DNA from: Colletotrichum lupini
Lineage: Eukaryota; Ascomycota; Sordariomycetes; Glomerellales; Glomerellaceae
Length of the DNA: 64,000 nt
Assembly: GCF_023278565.1 (NCBI RefSeq)
Contig: NC_064675.1
Location: 7,502,001-7,566,000 of the forward strand
Direction of reading: 5' to 3'
Within the stretch, counting starts at the first letter, position 1. Every line of letters begins with the position of its first letter. The position numbers and the translations under genes were made by a program. The notes under the pieces were generated by a model that worked only from the letters and a program-made list of their open reading frames with translations, did not search any database and was not told the DNA's origin. Of this stretch, positions 36,707 through 47,330 are shown one piece after another.

Positions 36707-36869
36707 GTGTATCCGTCCGTTAGTAGTTGTATAGCTGGTTGACCAGATGGGGACAATGACGCAGAGGATTGACTAGGGTCCTCCGATCATCGGAGACTGA
36801 CCAGCGGACGACTCCCTAAGGTGTGGACGGACAGCGGATACACAACGCGGCATGCGGAGAAGTCTCCGC
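36707..36869. promoter_or_regulatory. Cluster of CGG/CCG palindromes upstream of the MFS gene
   Basis: Three inverted-repeat pairs lie within 170 bp, about 160-320 bp before the transporter start. CTCCGATCATCGGAG (36781-36795) is a 15-bp palindrome containing CCG-N5-CGG. GCGGAGA and TCTCCGC (36854-36860 and 36863-36869) flank a 2-bp centre. GTGTATCCG (36707-36715) is matched inversely by CGGATACAC (36835-36843). Paired CGG triplets are the classic target form of Zn2Cys6 regulators, so this may be an operator for the downstream transporter. Function is inferred only. Confidence 0.4.
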
Positions 36870-37028
36870 GCCCGCATCGCTTGGCGGCTGTTTGACTCAA
36901 TAGGTCGTTGGCAAAAGCGATTGATCTAAAGCGTCGTTGCGTCCCATCGCGTGAAGTGAGTTTTCCACAGCGTCATTTTTGCCTTGCTCGATGGTAACTA
37001 TCGCAGTCACCGACTCAGATGGCTTAGG

Positions 37029-38777
37029 ATGCGACCTCACTCAACCATGGGTCAAGTCCCTCTGCCTCTGGATGGCATCTCCACTGGCGACTCAGACATT
37101 GAACGGTCCAACATAACCGAGGTTACGAACATTAACCATGTCAAGGGGAAATCAAATCCTGCCGCGCTTGGAGAGTCAAACACAGTCATAGCAGATGGGA
37201 TTGATATCCCTCTCAACATCGATGCGCTAGATCCGGCATTCCAGCTCTCAGAATGTTTGCGATCACACGGTATCGAAGGCCTCCTCGAGGAGGACTACCC
37301 ATCATCCCTCGATACGAGATACCAATCACCATTCGCATGGCCATTACGAAAGAAGATCACGGTGCTCTTTGGGACCTTCCTCGCCTCGACCCTAGCCGCC
37401 TACTCTGCCGGCGCTTATGCCATGGCCGCTGCCCCCCTGGTTGAGAAATGGCATCTCACGAACACCCAATTCAACCTAGGCATCACCCTCTTCGTCTTGG
37501 GTTTCGGCTTCGCGCCCATGATACTAGCCTTGATCAGCGAGATCTACGGCCGCTACTGGGTCTTTGTCGGTTCAGGTGCCGTATTTTTCCTGGGAACCTT
37601 GGGCTGCGCGGTGACACAGTCGTTTCCTGGCATGTTGGTCTCTCGTCTGATTACAGGCAACGGGGCATCAGTCTTTGCGACGCTGACCGGGGGCGTGGTG
37701 GGAGACGTATTCCACAAGGAGAATCGCAACACGCCCATGGCCCTTTACTCGCTCACGATCATGATTGGAACCGGGTTGGGTCCCATGATCAGCGGTATAA
37801 TCGTCGACAACCTCCATTGGAGATGGATCTTTTACGTGCAGATGATCACTGTCAGTTCTACCACGTTAGCCATCTTCATCTTCTTCGCCGAGACGCGGAG
37901 TAATGTTGTACTTGAGCGGAAGTGCGTAACTCTCAACAAACATTTCGACGGTATTCGCCTGCAGGGGGTCTCGTCCCCGATTGGGGACAAGAGTGGATTG
38001 CGGCAAGGCACCGAGCAGCTGAGTGAGGGTCAGTCGCAACCTGTTCGTGTCCAGTTCCGCGCCCATTTCGAGGGTCCTGAGCTTGATATGAGTATCCTTT
38101 GGCGGAGCTTCTCCTTCCCCCTGAAACTTCTTTGCACCGAATCCGTCGTCTTTTGGTTCTCCGCCTGGGTTTCATTCGCGTGGGCGATCCTATACATGCA
38201 GTTCAACAGTATCGGTCTGGCATTCCGCTCCGTGTATGGCTTCAACAGCAGTCAGGTAGGAGGTATCTACACTTCAGTCATTGTTGGATCGGTAATCGGG
38301 GCGGTGATTACAATCTTCCAGGAGCCGATCTTCAAGAAGTTCATGCCTCAACGGATGGCAACGCCGGAAGGAAGACTCTATTCTGCATGTGTTGAGTCAC
38401 TCTTCCTGCCGATCGGGCTGTTTTGGTTTGGCTGGAGCTCGTCTCCCAACGTACCTTGGATTGTGCCCGCACTCGCAATCACCTCCGTGACGGTTGGCAT
38501 CTTCACCATCTATCTGGCTGTCTTCAACTATCTGGCGGACACCTATCACCGATATGCCTCCTCCGCTCTAGCAGCACAGTCTATGTGCCGGAATCTGCTT
38601 GCCGGAGTGTTCCCTTTGTTTACAAACATCATGTTTCAGAGGCTTGGGTACGGTGTTGCGGGAAGTCTACTAGGTGGCATTGGTTTGCTTCTTTCGCTTG
38701 TTCCTTGGTTGCTGTGTATCTATGGGGAGAAAATCAGGGGTCGCAGTCCTTTTGCCGGGCAACTCAAAGCAGGTTGA
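37029..38777 (+). CDS. MFS transporter, DHA1 (drug:H+ antiporter / polyamine-transporter-like) type
   Basis: Intronless frame of about 582 residues from the ATG at 37029; a second ATG at 37047 would give 576. The codons before 37029 lack an ATG in frame. A hydrophilic N-tail of about 110 residues precedes the first membrane segment (KKITVLFGTFLASTLAAYS). Twelve hydrophobic segments are split 6+6 by a charged loop of about 75 residues. The SEIYGRYWVF loop after helix 2 and the YLADTYHRYASSALAAQSM segment late in the protein mark the TPO/FLU1-like branch of DHA1 transporters. Likely role: proton-driven export of small toxic molecules or polyamines at the plasma membrane; substrate unknown. Its promoter carries paired CGG palindromes. 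It is transcribed away from the permease gene. Confidence 0.9.
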   Translation: MRPHSTMGQVPLPLDGISTGDSDIERSNITEVTNINHVKGKSNPAALGESNTVIADGIDIPLNIDALDPAFQLSECLRSHGIEGLLEEDYPSSLDTRYQSPFAWPLRKKITVLFGTFLASTLAAYSAGAYAMAAAPLVEKWHLTNTQFNLGITLFVLGFGFAPMILALISEIYGRYWVFVGSGAVFFLGTLGCAVTQSFPGMLVSRLITGNGASVFATLTGGVVGDVFHKENRNTPMALYSLTIMIGTGLGPMISGIIVDNLHWRWIFYVQMITVSSTTLAIFIFFAETRSNVVLERKCVTLNKHFDGIRLQGVSSPIGDKSGLRQGTEQLSEGQSQPVRVQFRAHFEGPELDMSILWRSFSFPLKLLCTESVVFWFSAWVSFAWAILYMQFNSIGLAFRSVYGFNSSQVGGIYTSVIVGSVIGAVITIFQEPIFKKFMPQRMATPEGRLYSACVESLFLPIGLFWFGWSSSPNVPWIVPALAITSVTVGIFTIYLAVFNYLADTYHRYASSALAAQSMCRNLLAGVFPLFTNIMFQRLGYGVAGSLLGGIGLLLSLVPWLLCIYGEKIRGRSPFAGQLKAG

Positions 38778-39517
38778 AGTATATGTTGATGTTACCCCAG
38801 ATGCCAGATAGTTTCATGCGTAGGCAAAGCAATGAAGATGACCCTTCTTATAATTAGAAACGGTTTCCAGTATAGTGAACAAGCCATCGCTCCGTGTGAC
38901 ACTTTTAACATCGTTGGTTCAGATGCGCCCGAACCTCGACCCCGGATTCATGGTCATTTATATAAATGAATCCCATGAATCAGACACTTTGACATGACTT
39001 CACTGTGTATATCTTTGATCGGCTGATACAATAGCATCTTTTGCACCCAATATGGTTGATGTTACGTTGATGTCATGGTGCTGAGTAACAGCCCTACAGG
39101 CAGCAGTGCTTGAAGGGAGTGTGAGTAAGCACCGTACGCTTAGTCGCTCGGAACAGATGTTCTAGTCGGACTATGGCCCTGAACTTATGGGTCTCGGAGA
39201 CGTTGCTGTTACTAATGAGATCTATTGCCTGCTTCGAGTAAGCAAGATATTGGAAATTTATGCCTGTGAAGGGCGGAACTCCGCTGCTTCCTCCTTCTCT
39301 TCGAGTCTGATGTCCACTCCACTAGTGGTTCGTCTAGGTCAGACGTTCCCGCTCAATGCGACTAGAGATATGTATTGGGATATTTCAGAACTACCTGCCT
39401 AAGTTGACCAGCGCGTAGAAGACTATAAATCCCACGAACACTAGACATCAACATCAACCCTGCGGTCAGACTTTCGCATAATCCTCAAATAGTCGAGGAC
39501 AAGATCCAATATTCACA
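38778..39517. other. Intergenic region
   Basis: About 740 bp between the DHA1 transporter and the secreted-protein gene. The last 100 bp include GACTATAAATCCC, a TATA-like box at about 39420, some 95 bp before the ATG. No gene supported. Confidence 0.45.
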
Positions 39518-39961
39518 ATGGTAAATTCATCGAAGTAGCAAATCTTGATGAAATCCGCATACTGACTGGATCCACCTCAGGTTCAACTCACTCAAATCAT
39601 AACTGGCCTCGTCTTGGTCCTCGGAGCGCAAGCTGCCGCTACGCCCGCCACACTGCAGAAGCGCGACACTGTTAGTCTCGGCGTCTTCCACGACGGAGGC
39701 TGTGCTGGCAGTTATACCAACAATTTTGACGTCTCCTCTGGCCGGTGCCAAGATTTTTCGGGAAATGTCTACGGGGCATTATTCGCAAACAGAGGCGGGA
39801 ACGTCTGCAAGCTCAAGTTCTGGGCAAATGCCGGGTGCAGTGGAAAGGCGACGGTCAGCACGGTCAACGCATACGAGGACCATTCTTGCGTTCCTGTTGC
39901 CAACAAGGACGGACAGTTCTACTTGACCGATGGAGCACGGTCTGTGTACATCACTTGCTGA
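39518..39961 (+). CDS. Small secreted cysteine-rich protein (6 Cys) with Kex2-type propeptide
   Basis: The first coding exon is the ATG alone (39518-39520), followed by a 60-bp intron (GTAAAT donor, ACTGAC branch site, CCTCAG acceptor). Exon 2 (39581-39961) encodes the other 126 residues. Without the intron the frame has no Met before the signal peptide, which supports this model. The signal peptide covers about residues 1-20 (IITGLVLVLGAQAAA). A dibasic LQKR at 26-29 suggests Kex2 processing, leaving a mature domain of about 98 residues with six cysteines at 42, 57, 77, 87, 104 and 127, the last being the final residue. The beta-rich pattern suggests a compact disulfide-bonded extracellular protein. 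No family is recognised; an effector or cell-surface role is possible. Confidence 0.78.
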
Positions 39962-40011
39962 TTACTCCGTGCTATTCGATCGGTCGTTGAATAAAGAATT
40001 TCTCTTGGGTA

Positions 40012-41881
40012 AGTCGACCCACCCCCTTTTGGCCACCCCCCCCTTTTGGCCACCCTATTAAAACATAGTATCAAAACATCGCCACTAACTACACTCAATT
40101 AATTAACTATCTTCTACTACTATAATAATATAGTTATTATTCTCCCTAGGTAATTCGACCCCTACGAGTCGACTAGGACTAACTAGACGGTTACTAGAGT
40201 CCTCCTAAGCTCTCTATATATCCTAGATATTCGCGAACCTAGTATTTAGGTCTATTAGTATACTCTTCTTTTTCTACGGCCTTAATTAGTTAACTTTAGC
40301 TTTTAGAACTCGAATGTAGTACTAAGATACTACTAGATAGTAGGCCTGCTCGCTAAATACCTTTTTTACCTTTCTAAATAGTAGTCGTTAAGTATTATAG
40401 TCTAGACTGAGCTCTATAAATAACTTTAACTAATCGCAAAGCTCGCTAGCCTTTTTAGGTATTAACTAGTTAATAATAGACGCCGCTAATGCCTAGTTAA
40501 TAGCTTTTCTAGTATTACTAGTTATTTACTTAGTATCTACGGTCTTTTTAGTTAGTATAACTAGGTTAGGTAGGATTATTAGATTAGTAAGTAGTCTAGC
40601 TATGTTAGGGGGATATAGTCTAGTTACTTTTTACCTACTTCGTATATTTAACGACGTTAGACTAGCTAAACGAGCTTTTTAGTAGTAGCTTAAGAAGTAC
40701 CGCTTTCTAACGATAATAGAATTATTTACTATATCCTCCTTACTAAGCTCCTTCCTATACTTAGACTTAATAAGTCTAAAAATAGCTATATTTAACGGCT
40801 AGAGGATATAGGAAGTATATAGTAATAAGAATAGTAAGTAGACGTTATTTTTATAGTATTTCTATATAAATTCTATCGTCGTATAACTCCCATAGCTATC
40901 TAGAACTAATAGTCGAGGCTTATTAAGTGTGCTAAGCCCCCTAAGGGGGGGGGTCTTAGTCTATAATAAAAATACTGTTTTTAATTACTTAAGGGTAGTC
41001 TTATCGGTCGTCTAGCTATTATTTATTATTATAAACTCCTAACTAGTATAAGGGTTAAGTTTAAGTAGAAACTACTGCTACTATACCGACTTTCCCTTAT
41101 ATATAATTAGTAGTTTAATAGCTCGACTATTAATAAAAATATACTTAATAATAAATACCTAAGTACGCGAACTAAGCTCTTTTTTTTATATTACTATAGT
41201 CTCTACCTTACTTAAAACTAGGCTATTAAATCCCTTACCCTCTAGGATACTAGTCTTATCTATATTATACCTATTAGCCTATTTAATATCGCTAATCTCT
41301 AGTATATTAAGTAATCTAAACCATAACTTAATTATATTAGTAATAGCCCTATTTAGACGCCTCGAATCGATAGTACGACTTTTTTAAACCTTAATTAATA
41401 AGTTCCTCCTTAAGAAAGCGTCTATCTATCTCTTCCTAAGAGGATTTATATCCCCCTAGGATCTTAGAACTTACTTAGCAAATTCTATAAGCTATTTATA
41501 AGTTAGTATAACGCCTAGATTATACTAAATACGAACCTACTAAGCTAGCTAGTCTTTTTATTATAAAAGAAGCCTCTAGAGGTCTACGAATACTATTACC
41601 CTCGTTTAGTAGCCTCTCTTACGGTTACGAAGAGTTAACCTTAGAACTCCGAACTTAATCGAGGCCCGATTAACTAAGAGACCTCTTCTAATAGCCTTAA
41701 GAGCCCGAATAACTTCATTTTTAGTATACGAGACTATTATATATCGATAAATAAGTGTACAAAAAAGAATTGCATTTGGACGATTTTTGTAATTATTATG
41801 GTAGTTTGAAAATCGTGGGTAGGGTTTTAATGCGGTGGCTGGGATGGAGAAATGGGGTGGCCAAAAGGGGGTGGGTCGACT
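40012..41881 (-). mobile_element. Fot/pogo-type Tc1-mariner DNA transposon (F), internally RIP-mutated
   Basis: 1,870 bp flanked by TA (40010-40011 and 41882-41883), with perfect terminal inverted repeats of about 28 bp that start AGTCGACCCACCCCC. Length and TA target match Fot1-like elements. On the minus strand near the right end (within 41606-41720) the frame reads YTKNEVIRALKAIRRGLLVNRASIKFGV followed by R-x-TLRNR in two blocks, the helix-turn-helix start of pogo-family transposases. The rest of the transposase is destroyed by stops. The left end has a partial tandem copy of the CCCCTTTTGGCCACC part of the repeat. The outer ~90 bp (left) and ~140 bp (right) keep CpA and TpG; the interior does not. 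Confidence 0.87.
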
Positions 41882-42020
41882 TATCTTTCGCTCGTAAAAC
41901 ATAACTCAGTTGCCAGCTCCCCTTTGTTCGTCCCCTGCTATTCAAAAAGGCATCCGTTCCGCCCATAAGCCTGCAAATCGACCAAAGATTTTGAGATGGA
42001 TTCAATCCGATCTTTCGCGG

Positions 42021-42335
42021 TCAATGTCCAGAGTGGTCGGTGCCAGAGAAAGCTCCTGCGATTGCGGCATAACCTTGACCGATATCAGCGCTGACGCTGT
42101 GATGAGAAGATGATCCGCTTCCCACTGAGACGGCGCTATCCGACCCAGAAGGCTTCAGCGACTCTCTGTTTGACTCTTGTGACGTTTTTTGTTGTTGGCG
42201 GATAGAGCTGCTCTCAACGCCCTTTCGTTCATCCTCGTCGAGGTCTTTGAAGACTGGGTCGTCGGCTGATAGAGCTCTCGGTCTCCCGACCCAGCTTTGA
42301 GAAGGCGCTTGTCTCGGCTTGAAAGGATTGCGCAT
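42021..42335 (-). CDS. Small hydrophilic hypothetical protein
   Basis: A 104-residue frame from the ATG at 42335 (MRNPFKPRQ); an in-frame ATG at 42356 would add seven residues. The sequence is hydrophilic and Ser-rich, with an acidic block DDPVFKDLDEDERKG and a C-terminal Ser/His/Gly-rich tail, and it is probably disordered. There is no signal peptide or membrane segment. GC composition is normal although the RIP-mutated Fot element ends only 140 bp away. I do not recognise a named family, though short fungal proteins with a similar VFKDLDEDER block exist. It may be one exon of a longer gene. Confidence 0.5.
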   Translation of the reverse strand: MRNPFKPRQAPSQSWVGRPRALSADDPVFKDLDEDERKGVESSSIRQQQKTSQESNRESLKPSGSDSAVSVGSGSSSHHSVSADIGQGYAAIAGAFSGTDHSGH

Positions 42336-42356
42336 GGTGTATTTATTATGTAACAC

Positions 42357-44207
42357 AGGATGTCTCGATTTGTCGTGATGTTTCCGGGTTTAATGTCGAT
42401 GACGGATCTTTGCGAGGGGCGGTCAACTTGTGTAAGTATGATGGTTTGGGTGTGTACGAACGTTGAGATATTGGAAGTATCATACAAAAACCATGCAAAG
42501 GCTGGGGAAGATGGCGCGCACAAGCTTAAGTAGAAAGCTGCGCGACGGAGCCAAATACCGCCGAGTGCTGCGCCGCGCGCGTTGAGCTGCTATCGGGGAG
42601 GCCTACGGTGAGCATTTAGGCTGACACCGAAGGAGGCAGGAGGGGCGGAGTTGCTGTCCTCGTGGTTCCCAAGCCACGGTGATGCTTGTCTTACTAGCCA
42701 ATCAGGACTGGTAACATTTGGTCGTGTTGAGTTTAAGCACTGGAACGAGGATGGTCCCCTGCCATGTCAGCCGAGCTGAGCCTAGCCTTGACGCTATCAC
42801 CCCAGAATAACCGCCCGAGTGGTCTGGTAGACTGGTAGCGATAGCGAAGGCCCGCGGAGCACTTGTGCTTAAATCGCAAACAGAGACAACTTTCATTCTG
42901 GTGTAGGGCTGATTGAGGGAGTGGATTCATCGAAGGACCGAGGACCCGAGTTCTTGGAACGTAAGCAGCTATTCAAGGCTATAGTCAAACTTATAGCTTC
43001 ATTTGCAGCTTCGCTAAACTGCCTACTACTTGCTATCATGCACCGTATGGCATGTCACCTGTGTGGCGCAAACTCCATGAAATACGGCACCTAGGGGCAC
43101 GGGATAACCTTTGTGCCATCCGAGGGACAGTACCCAGCCCAGTATGATCGCGTCGCCTTCTCGCAATTGTCTGGATCAGTCACGTCGCTAGCACCGAAGA
43201 ATTAGGTTCAGTCAATAGATAAAAGTGTTCAGAGGATCCGCATACCGGTCAACCTGCAGATAACACCAGTTAAGCGTATCAAGAGTCTGAGATGACTGGC
43301 CTTTGGTCACAAAGACGAGGGCGTTCACATCCTAGGCAGTGTAAGCGTTAGCGAGCTGGCGTTCGACAGATCGAATGGATGGTTTCTCACCTCGGTTTGA
43401 TAGCAGCAAGTGTTGTCCTGTCTTGTTTCCAAGGCGACAGGGCTGGCCATGGCCATCACAGGCGCGGAAAGGAGGGCAACCTTAGAGAAGTGCATTGCAG
43501 GCAAGATGGGTCAGAAGATGTACGAGAAACTCTCCATGACGCAGAGGTATTATTTCAGAGCGACCCTTGACGGCTTTAATACCTGAACCATTCTACCATC
43601 GCTCACGGAGAGCGCAAGGAAACCGTCCAACCTCGGCGCCAAGAGCCGGGAGTAAAGAGTGCACTGATTGGGCTTCGTGAATGTGTTTTTGCCGTTCATC
43701 CAGGGACATTTTAATGAAATGGCGAATCATGCGAGACTGTTGTGATTAAGGTTTGGGTAAGGTCCAACGAGGTGAACCATATAATTAATTACAGGCGGGG
43801 AAATAGCGAAGCGACCTTATGCAGGCCCTTAAGCGATGCTCCCACCAAGAGTTACGATGAACTGTCCCGGCACTCTGACTCCTGGTTGAGATGATCGATG
43901 CCCAGCAATGGATTAGAGGCTTGATTACAGATGCTGACAGGTAATGACTTGAAACCTTCAGCCGATAAACCCAAGTGAATCTAATGCTTGGCTACACACG
44001 CGGGCATTCAGAGATCCTTGATTCCCCGGTTCTTAAGTGCACATGATTTCTCTTGGCCCCGCAACAGTAAGGGGGGAAGCTGCAGTGGACACTAGCACTC
44101 CTCGCAGCTTTACAGCGTAAGTAAGTAGAATGATGCGCTTTTGACCCTTCTTGTCTTTGCTTGTCTTCAGCCCGTCTACATTCTCGATGTAATGAAAGGT
44201 ACGTTAA
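42357..44207. other. Gene-free interval
   Basis: About 1.85 kb of GC-normal DNA. Short frames (up to about 65 codons) show no motif. No repeat, tRNA or RIP pattern seen. Confidence 0.4.
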
Positions 44208-44747
44208 TTAGTATCCCCAATATCCCTTGACTAAGAAGGCCCCGTAGCCCGCCAAAGCACCGAGAACACCGATGCTGCCGAAATAGCCGATGGGTCTGCC
44301 TTTGCCCATGCCTTCGGGCTTCATTATTCCAAGCTCGGCATGCAGCACACGGAGGGCAAAGAAGCTCCCGAGCAGCCAGCTCAGTGTCTTGCGGTTGCCT
44401 CCATTGACCTCGATCAGTGAAGCGAGGATGAAAGCAAGCGGCACATTTTCGATGTAATTGACATGCGATCGGCCGGCAAGGTAAAGTGCATTGGCCTTGT
44501 ATGATTCGGGGTCCGCTCCAGGCTTTGAGGAGTTGTCGCCCAAGTATTGCTTTGATTTCAGACGCTCGTTGACGACACGAAGGCTAAGGAATGCGTAGTA
44601 GATCGTGAATGGGAGCGCGAACGTGCCCGTAACAGCTACCCGAAGATGCAAGTTAGCTCTTAGGCAAACATATCTGAGGCTAAAATTCGGTGTCTAGCAC
44701 ATACGCAGTAGCCTGGGGATCGTTGTCAGTCCGATTGGTTGGCTCAT
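44208..44747 (-). CDS. MAPEG-family membrane protein
   Basis: Two exons, 44705-44747 and 44208-44635, joined over a 69-bp intron with a consensus GTATGT donor, GCTAAC branch site and GGGTAG acceptor. Splicing produces the family-typical N-terminus MSQPIGLTTIPRLLPVTG and a 156-residue protein. Four hydrophobic segments are visible, with the conserved N-ERLKSKQYLGD loop after the first helix, NYIENVPLAF in the second helix and LR-x-LHAELG in the third. MAPEG proteins are small integral membrane glutathione transferases or related detoxification enzymes of the endoplasmic reticulum. The unspliced frame starting MHLRVAV would lose the first helix start, so the spliced model is preferred. Confidence 0.88.
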
Positions 44748-45616
44748 TGTTGCGATTGATATGAGGTTCGTGATAGGAACAATTGAGAAGAGCTCTATCC
44801 AACTTTCAAAAAAATCGAATGATGAAGGCTGGTAGCGCAGCTGGGGAAACCTCGAGGATATGTAGCTCGAGGCGGGTGCCCGGTCGCAATGACGATGAAG
44901 TGCCGCTAGTGCCGATACTCTGGCTCTCTTGACATCATGCATTCAAGACTCACCCCGTTCTAGGACAGGCGCCAAACTACGAAAGAGCCGTCTCCACGTT
45001 CAAGGGTCCAAGCTATGACAATTGTGCTTTCTGGGACCACGGAGCTATTCTTCTTGGGAATTTCGATTTGAAATACCTAACGGCACTCCTGATCCGAGTG
45101 TGATCGCCGATACCCTACTCCTGAGCACTAAGACAATTAAGACGTTCGGGGACCATCAAGAGCATGCTCACCACTATGCAAACAACGTGCTTTCTCTGAA
45201 GGTTTACTGTAATCAGACACGAAATCCAGTCAATGTCTATTTATTTCTACTGGGAATGTATGGTAGATGTCTCACTGGGTGCTCGCTGACGGCTACAATG
45301 AATTGTACGCTAGACCTTAAAAAGTTCAGCTATCATTCCTCACAAGATAATCGCGTCGGGAGTTTATATGTAGATCATTGATCGTGTCCAATTTCTCTAT
45401 AGAAACTAGTACCTAAGGAGTGAATTACCATTATTATGCCAAGCCCAGTCACTGGCGTACATCCTTGTCAGTCGTGACTCCCAAGGAAGGTTCCATATGC
45501 TGTGTCTGCGTTCAACTCCAACCCATGCGTTCATGCACCATTTTCTCCGGTCCCAAATCGTCGAAGAAATCACAAACTCCAGAAAATGCGAGAGTCCCAA
45601 TAAGTGATGAGAAAGG
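44748..45616. other. Intergenic region
   Basis: About 870 bp holding the MAPEG promoter and the 3' flank of the secreted-protein gene. A 119-codon plus-strand frame (45022-45381) has no signal peptide or known motif and was not accepted. Confidence 0.4.
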
Positions 45617-46040
45617 CTAAGAGCAGGTAACCTTGAAGCTCAAGAAGTTGTCGGCGATATCGCTCCACTCCTCGCAAGTCTGGACGCCGACTTGGCGACC
45701 CCCCTCTCCACAATCGGCTGTAGGGTAGGCAATCACTTGGCCAGCCAATATTAGCCATTTGTCTCAAGAAACAGGGTATCAGGGTCTTACTCTCACAGCC
45801 CTCTGTAAGGCTGCTGATGCGAATGGCCTTAACGACATTGTCCGGTGCGTTGAACGCTGTTTGGCACACATCGGTTTGCGACTTTGTGATGGTCCAGACG
45901 CCGAGGTTACCGGCAGCTCCGCATCCCTGTTCGCTCCAGATCCGGAAGTCGGTGATGTGGGGGTCTTGACGGGGCACGGCACCGGCCTCGGCTCCGAGGA
46001 ACAGGGCCGCTGCGGTTGCGATGATGGTTGAAAAATGCAT
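45617..46040 (-). CDS. Small secreted cysteine-rich protein (6 Cys)
   Basis: Two exons, 45791-46040 and 45617-45717, with a 73-bp intron (GTAAGA donor, CTACAG acceptor). The product is 116 residues: signal peptide of about 19-20 residues (STIIATAAALFLGAEA), a monobasic VPRQ site that may end a short propeptide, and a mature domain with six cysteines at 40, 59, 82, 86, 98 and 115. The chain ends FKVTCS. Reading through the intron loses the last three cysteines and gives a Trp/Leu-rich tail, which supports the splice. The framework loosely resembles the 39518 protein: GC soon after the propeptide, six Cys, terminal -TC. No named family is recognised; extracellular, possibly effector-like. Confidence 0.8.
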
Positions 46041-47330
46041 GATGGAATGGATGAAGAGGGATTTGGTTTTTTTGAGGGGGTGCAAGGGGTCTTGAATGTA
46101 CTGTAGCTGGAAGAGGAACAGAGTTCGGGTGTGCAGCGTTGAGGTCTGTTTTTGTTGGTGTAATTGGAGTTTGGACGGTCCGAGGGCTGAGAGTGGTTGG
46201 AATGATGAGGAGATGAGAATCGGAAGAATAGGAGAGGACAGCTCACCTGGATTTATACCAATTCTGAACACGTCTGAACTTCTTGATGCCTTTCACAAAA
46301 TTTGTTGGTCTTCTGGCGTATCTCCGTGATCATGCGTTTGCTTTCCTGCATCGGCCAACCCTGACGACGAGTGTGCTCTTCCGGGAATACGAACGATCAA
46401 CATGACGAATACTTGGGTCTTACATAGGTCTTACTCGTCTGTACGCACCCGAATCCTGCAGCAAACAAAGCTTTCGGACATACGGCCGCGCAGTGTCACC
46501 AGCATCCCTCCAGACCGCTTTGTCGGGACTGCCGGTCGTGGCTGAGCTCCTCGTATAGTGTTCTTTGAGTGGTATCTTGAGAAACAGAGGACCCTGCTGG
46601 TGAACCATCATCAGGGAAATATGGTCGCCGAGAAGTGATCACCTGCGATTGTCTACTCGTGTTAGTCTCGGGTCTCAAGGAATCTCCTCCCGCCCACGGA
46701 GGAACCCCGCAAAGTGAGATTCTTCCACACTATGATCGGCGTGCTAGGCTCACACGGAAACGTCACTGTCCAGTCACACGTCCATGTCTCCCTTCAAGGT
46801 GATCCCTCCGATCCCCGGTTGCGCAAGCCGCAAAGCTTGAAAACGGCCACCGGTGGGACCTAGTTGGGCAATGTTGCCCTCTTTGATCCACTGGCGCATG
46901 AGGCTTCGATATGCGATGCAGTGTTTCTCAACATGAACCTTGTGCAGTTCTCGGTGAGGCATCCAGTCCACTGATTACTATTATTCGATTGACAAGCGGT
47001 TACGGACTCTCCAAAAAGCGCTTTGGCTTTGAGTCGGACAATCGTCGTGCAAACATCGGAACACCATTGAAAACACACGAAGGCTCATTTTCTCACACAC
47101 TGTACAACAAACATGACGCCTTTCTAGAATAGACCTAACATTCAACGGCGCCAGCTTTTCTTCAAGAGTCACAGAAAAGAGTGTGATTGCATGACTTTGA
47201 AATCGCACTCGTCTATCTGTAGAAAATCACCTTGGTGAGAATTGAAACAAGCTCATGATTTTGTTTGAGGATCGCGAGAACATGGAAGTACTATCTTTCT
47301 GCTGTGTCGACATCTACCTATCCTACAATC
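46041..47330. other. Intergenic region
   Basis: About 1.3 kb of GC-normal sequence with the promoter of the secreted-protein gene on its left and the 3' flank of the RING gene on its right. No supported gene or repeat. Confidence 0.4.

Noticed and set aside
36984..37028. Start of the DHA1 transporter upstream of 37029
   Set aside because: The frame opens with TTG, not ATG; the ATG at 36991 is in another frame that stops after about 40 codons.
45022..45381. 119-codon plus-strand frame with several cysteines
   Set aside because: No signal peptide and random-looking composition; not comparable to the two real secreted Cys-rich genes.
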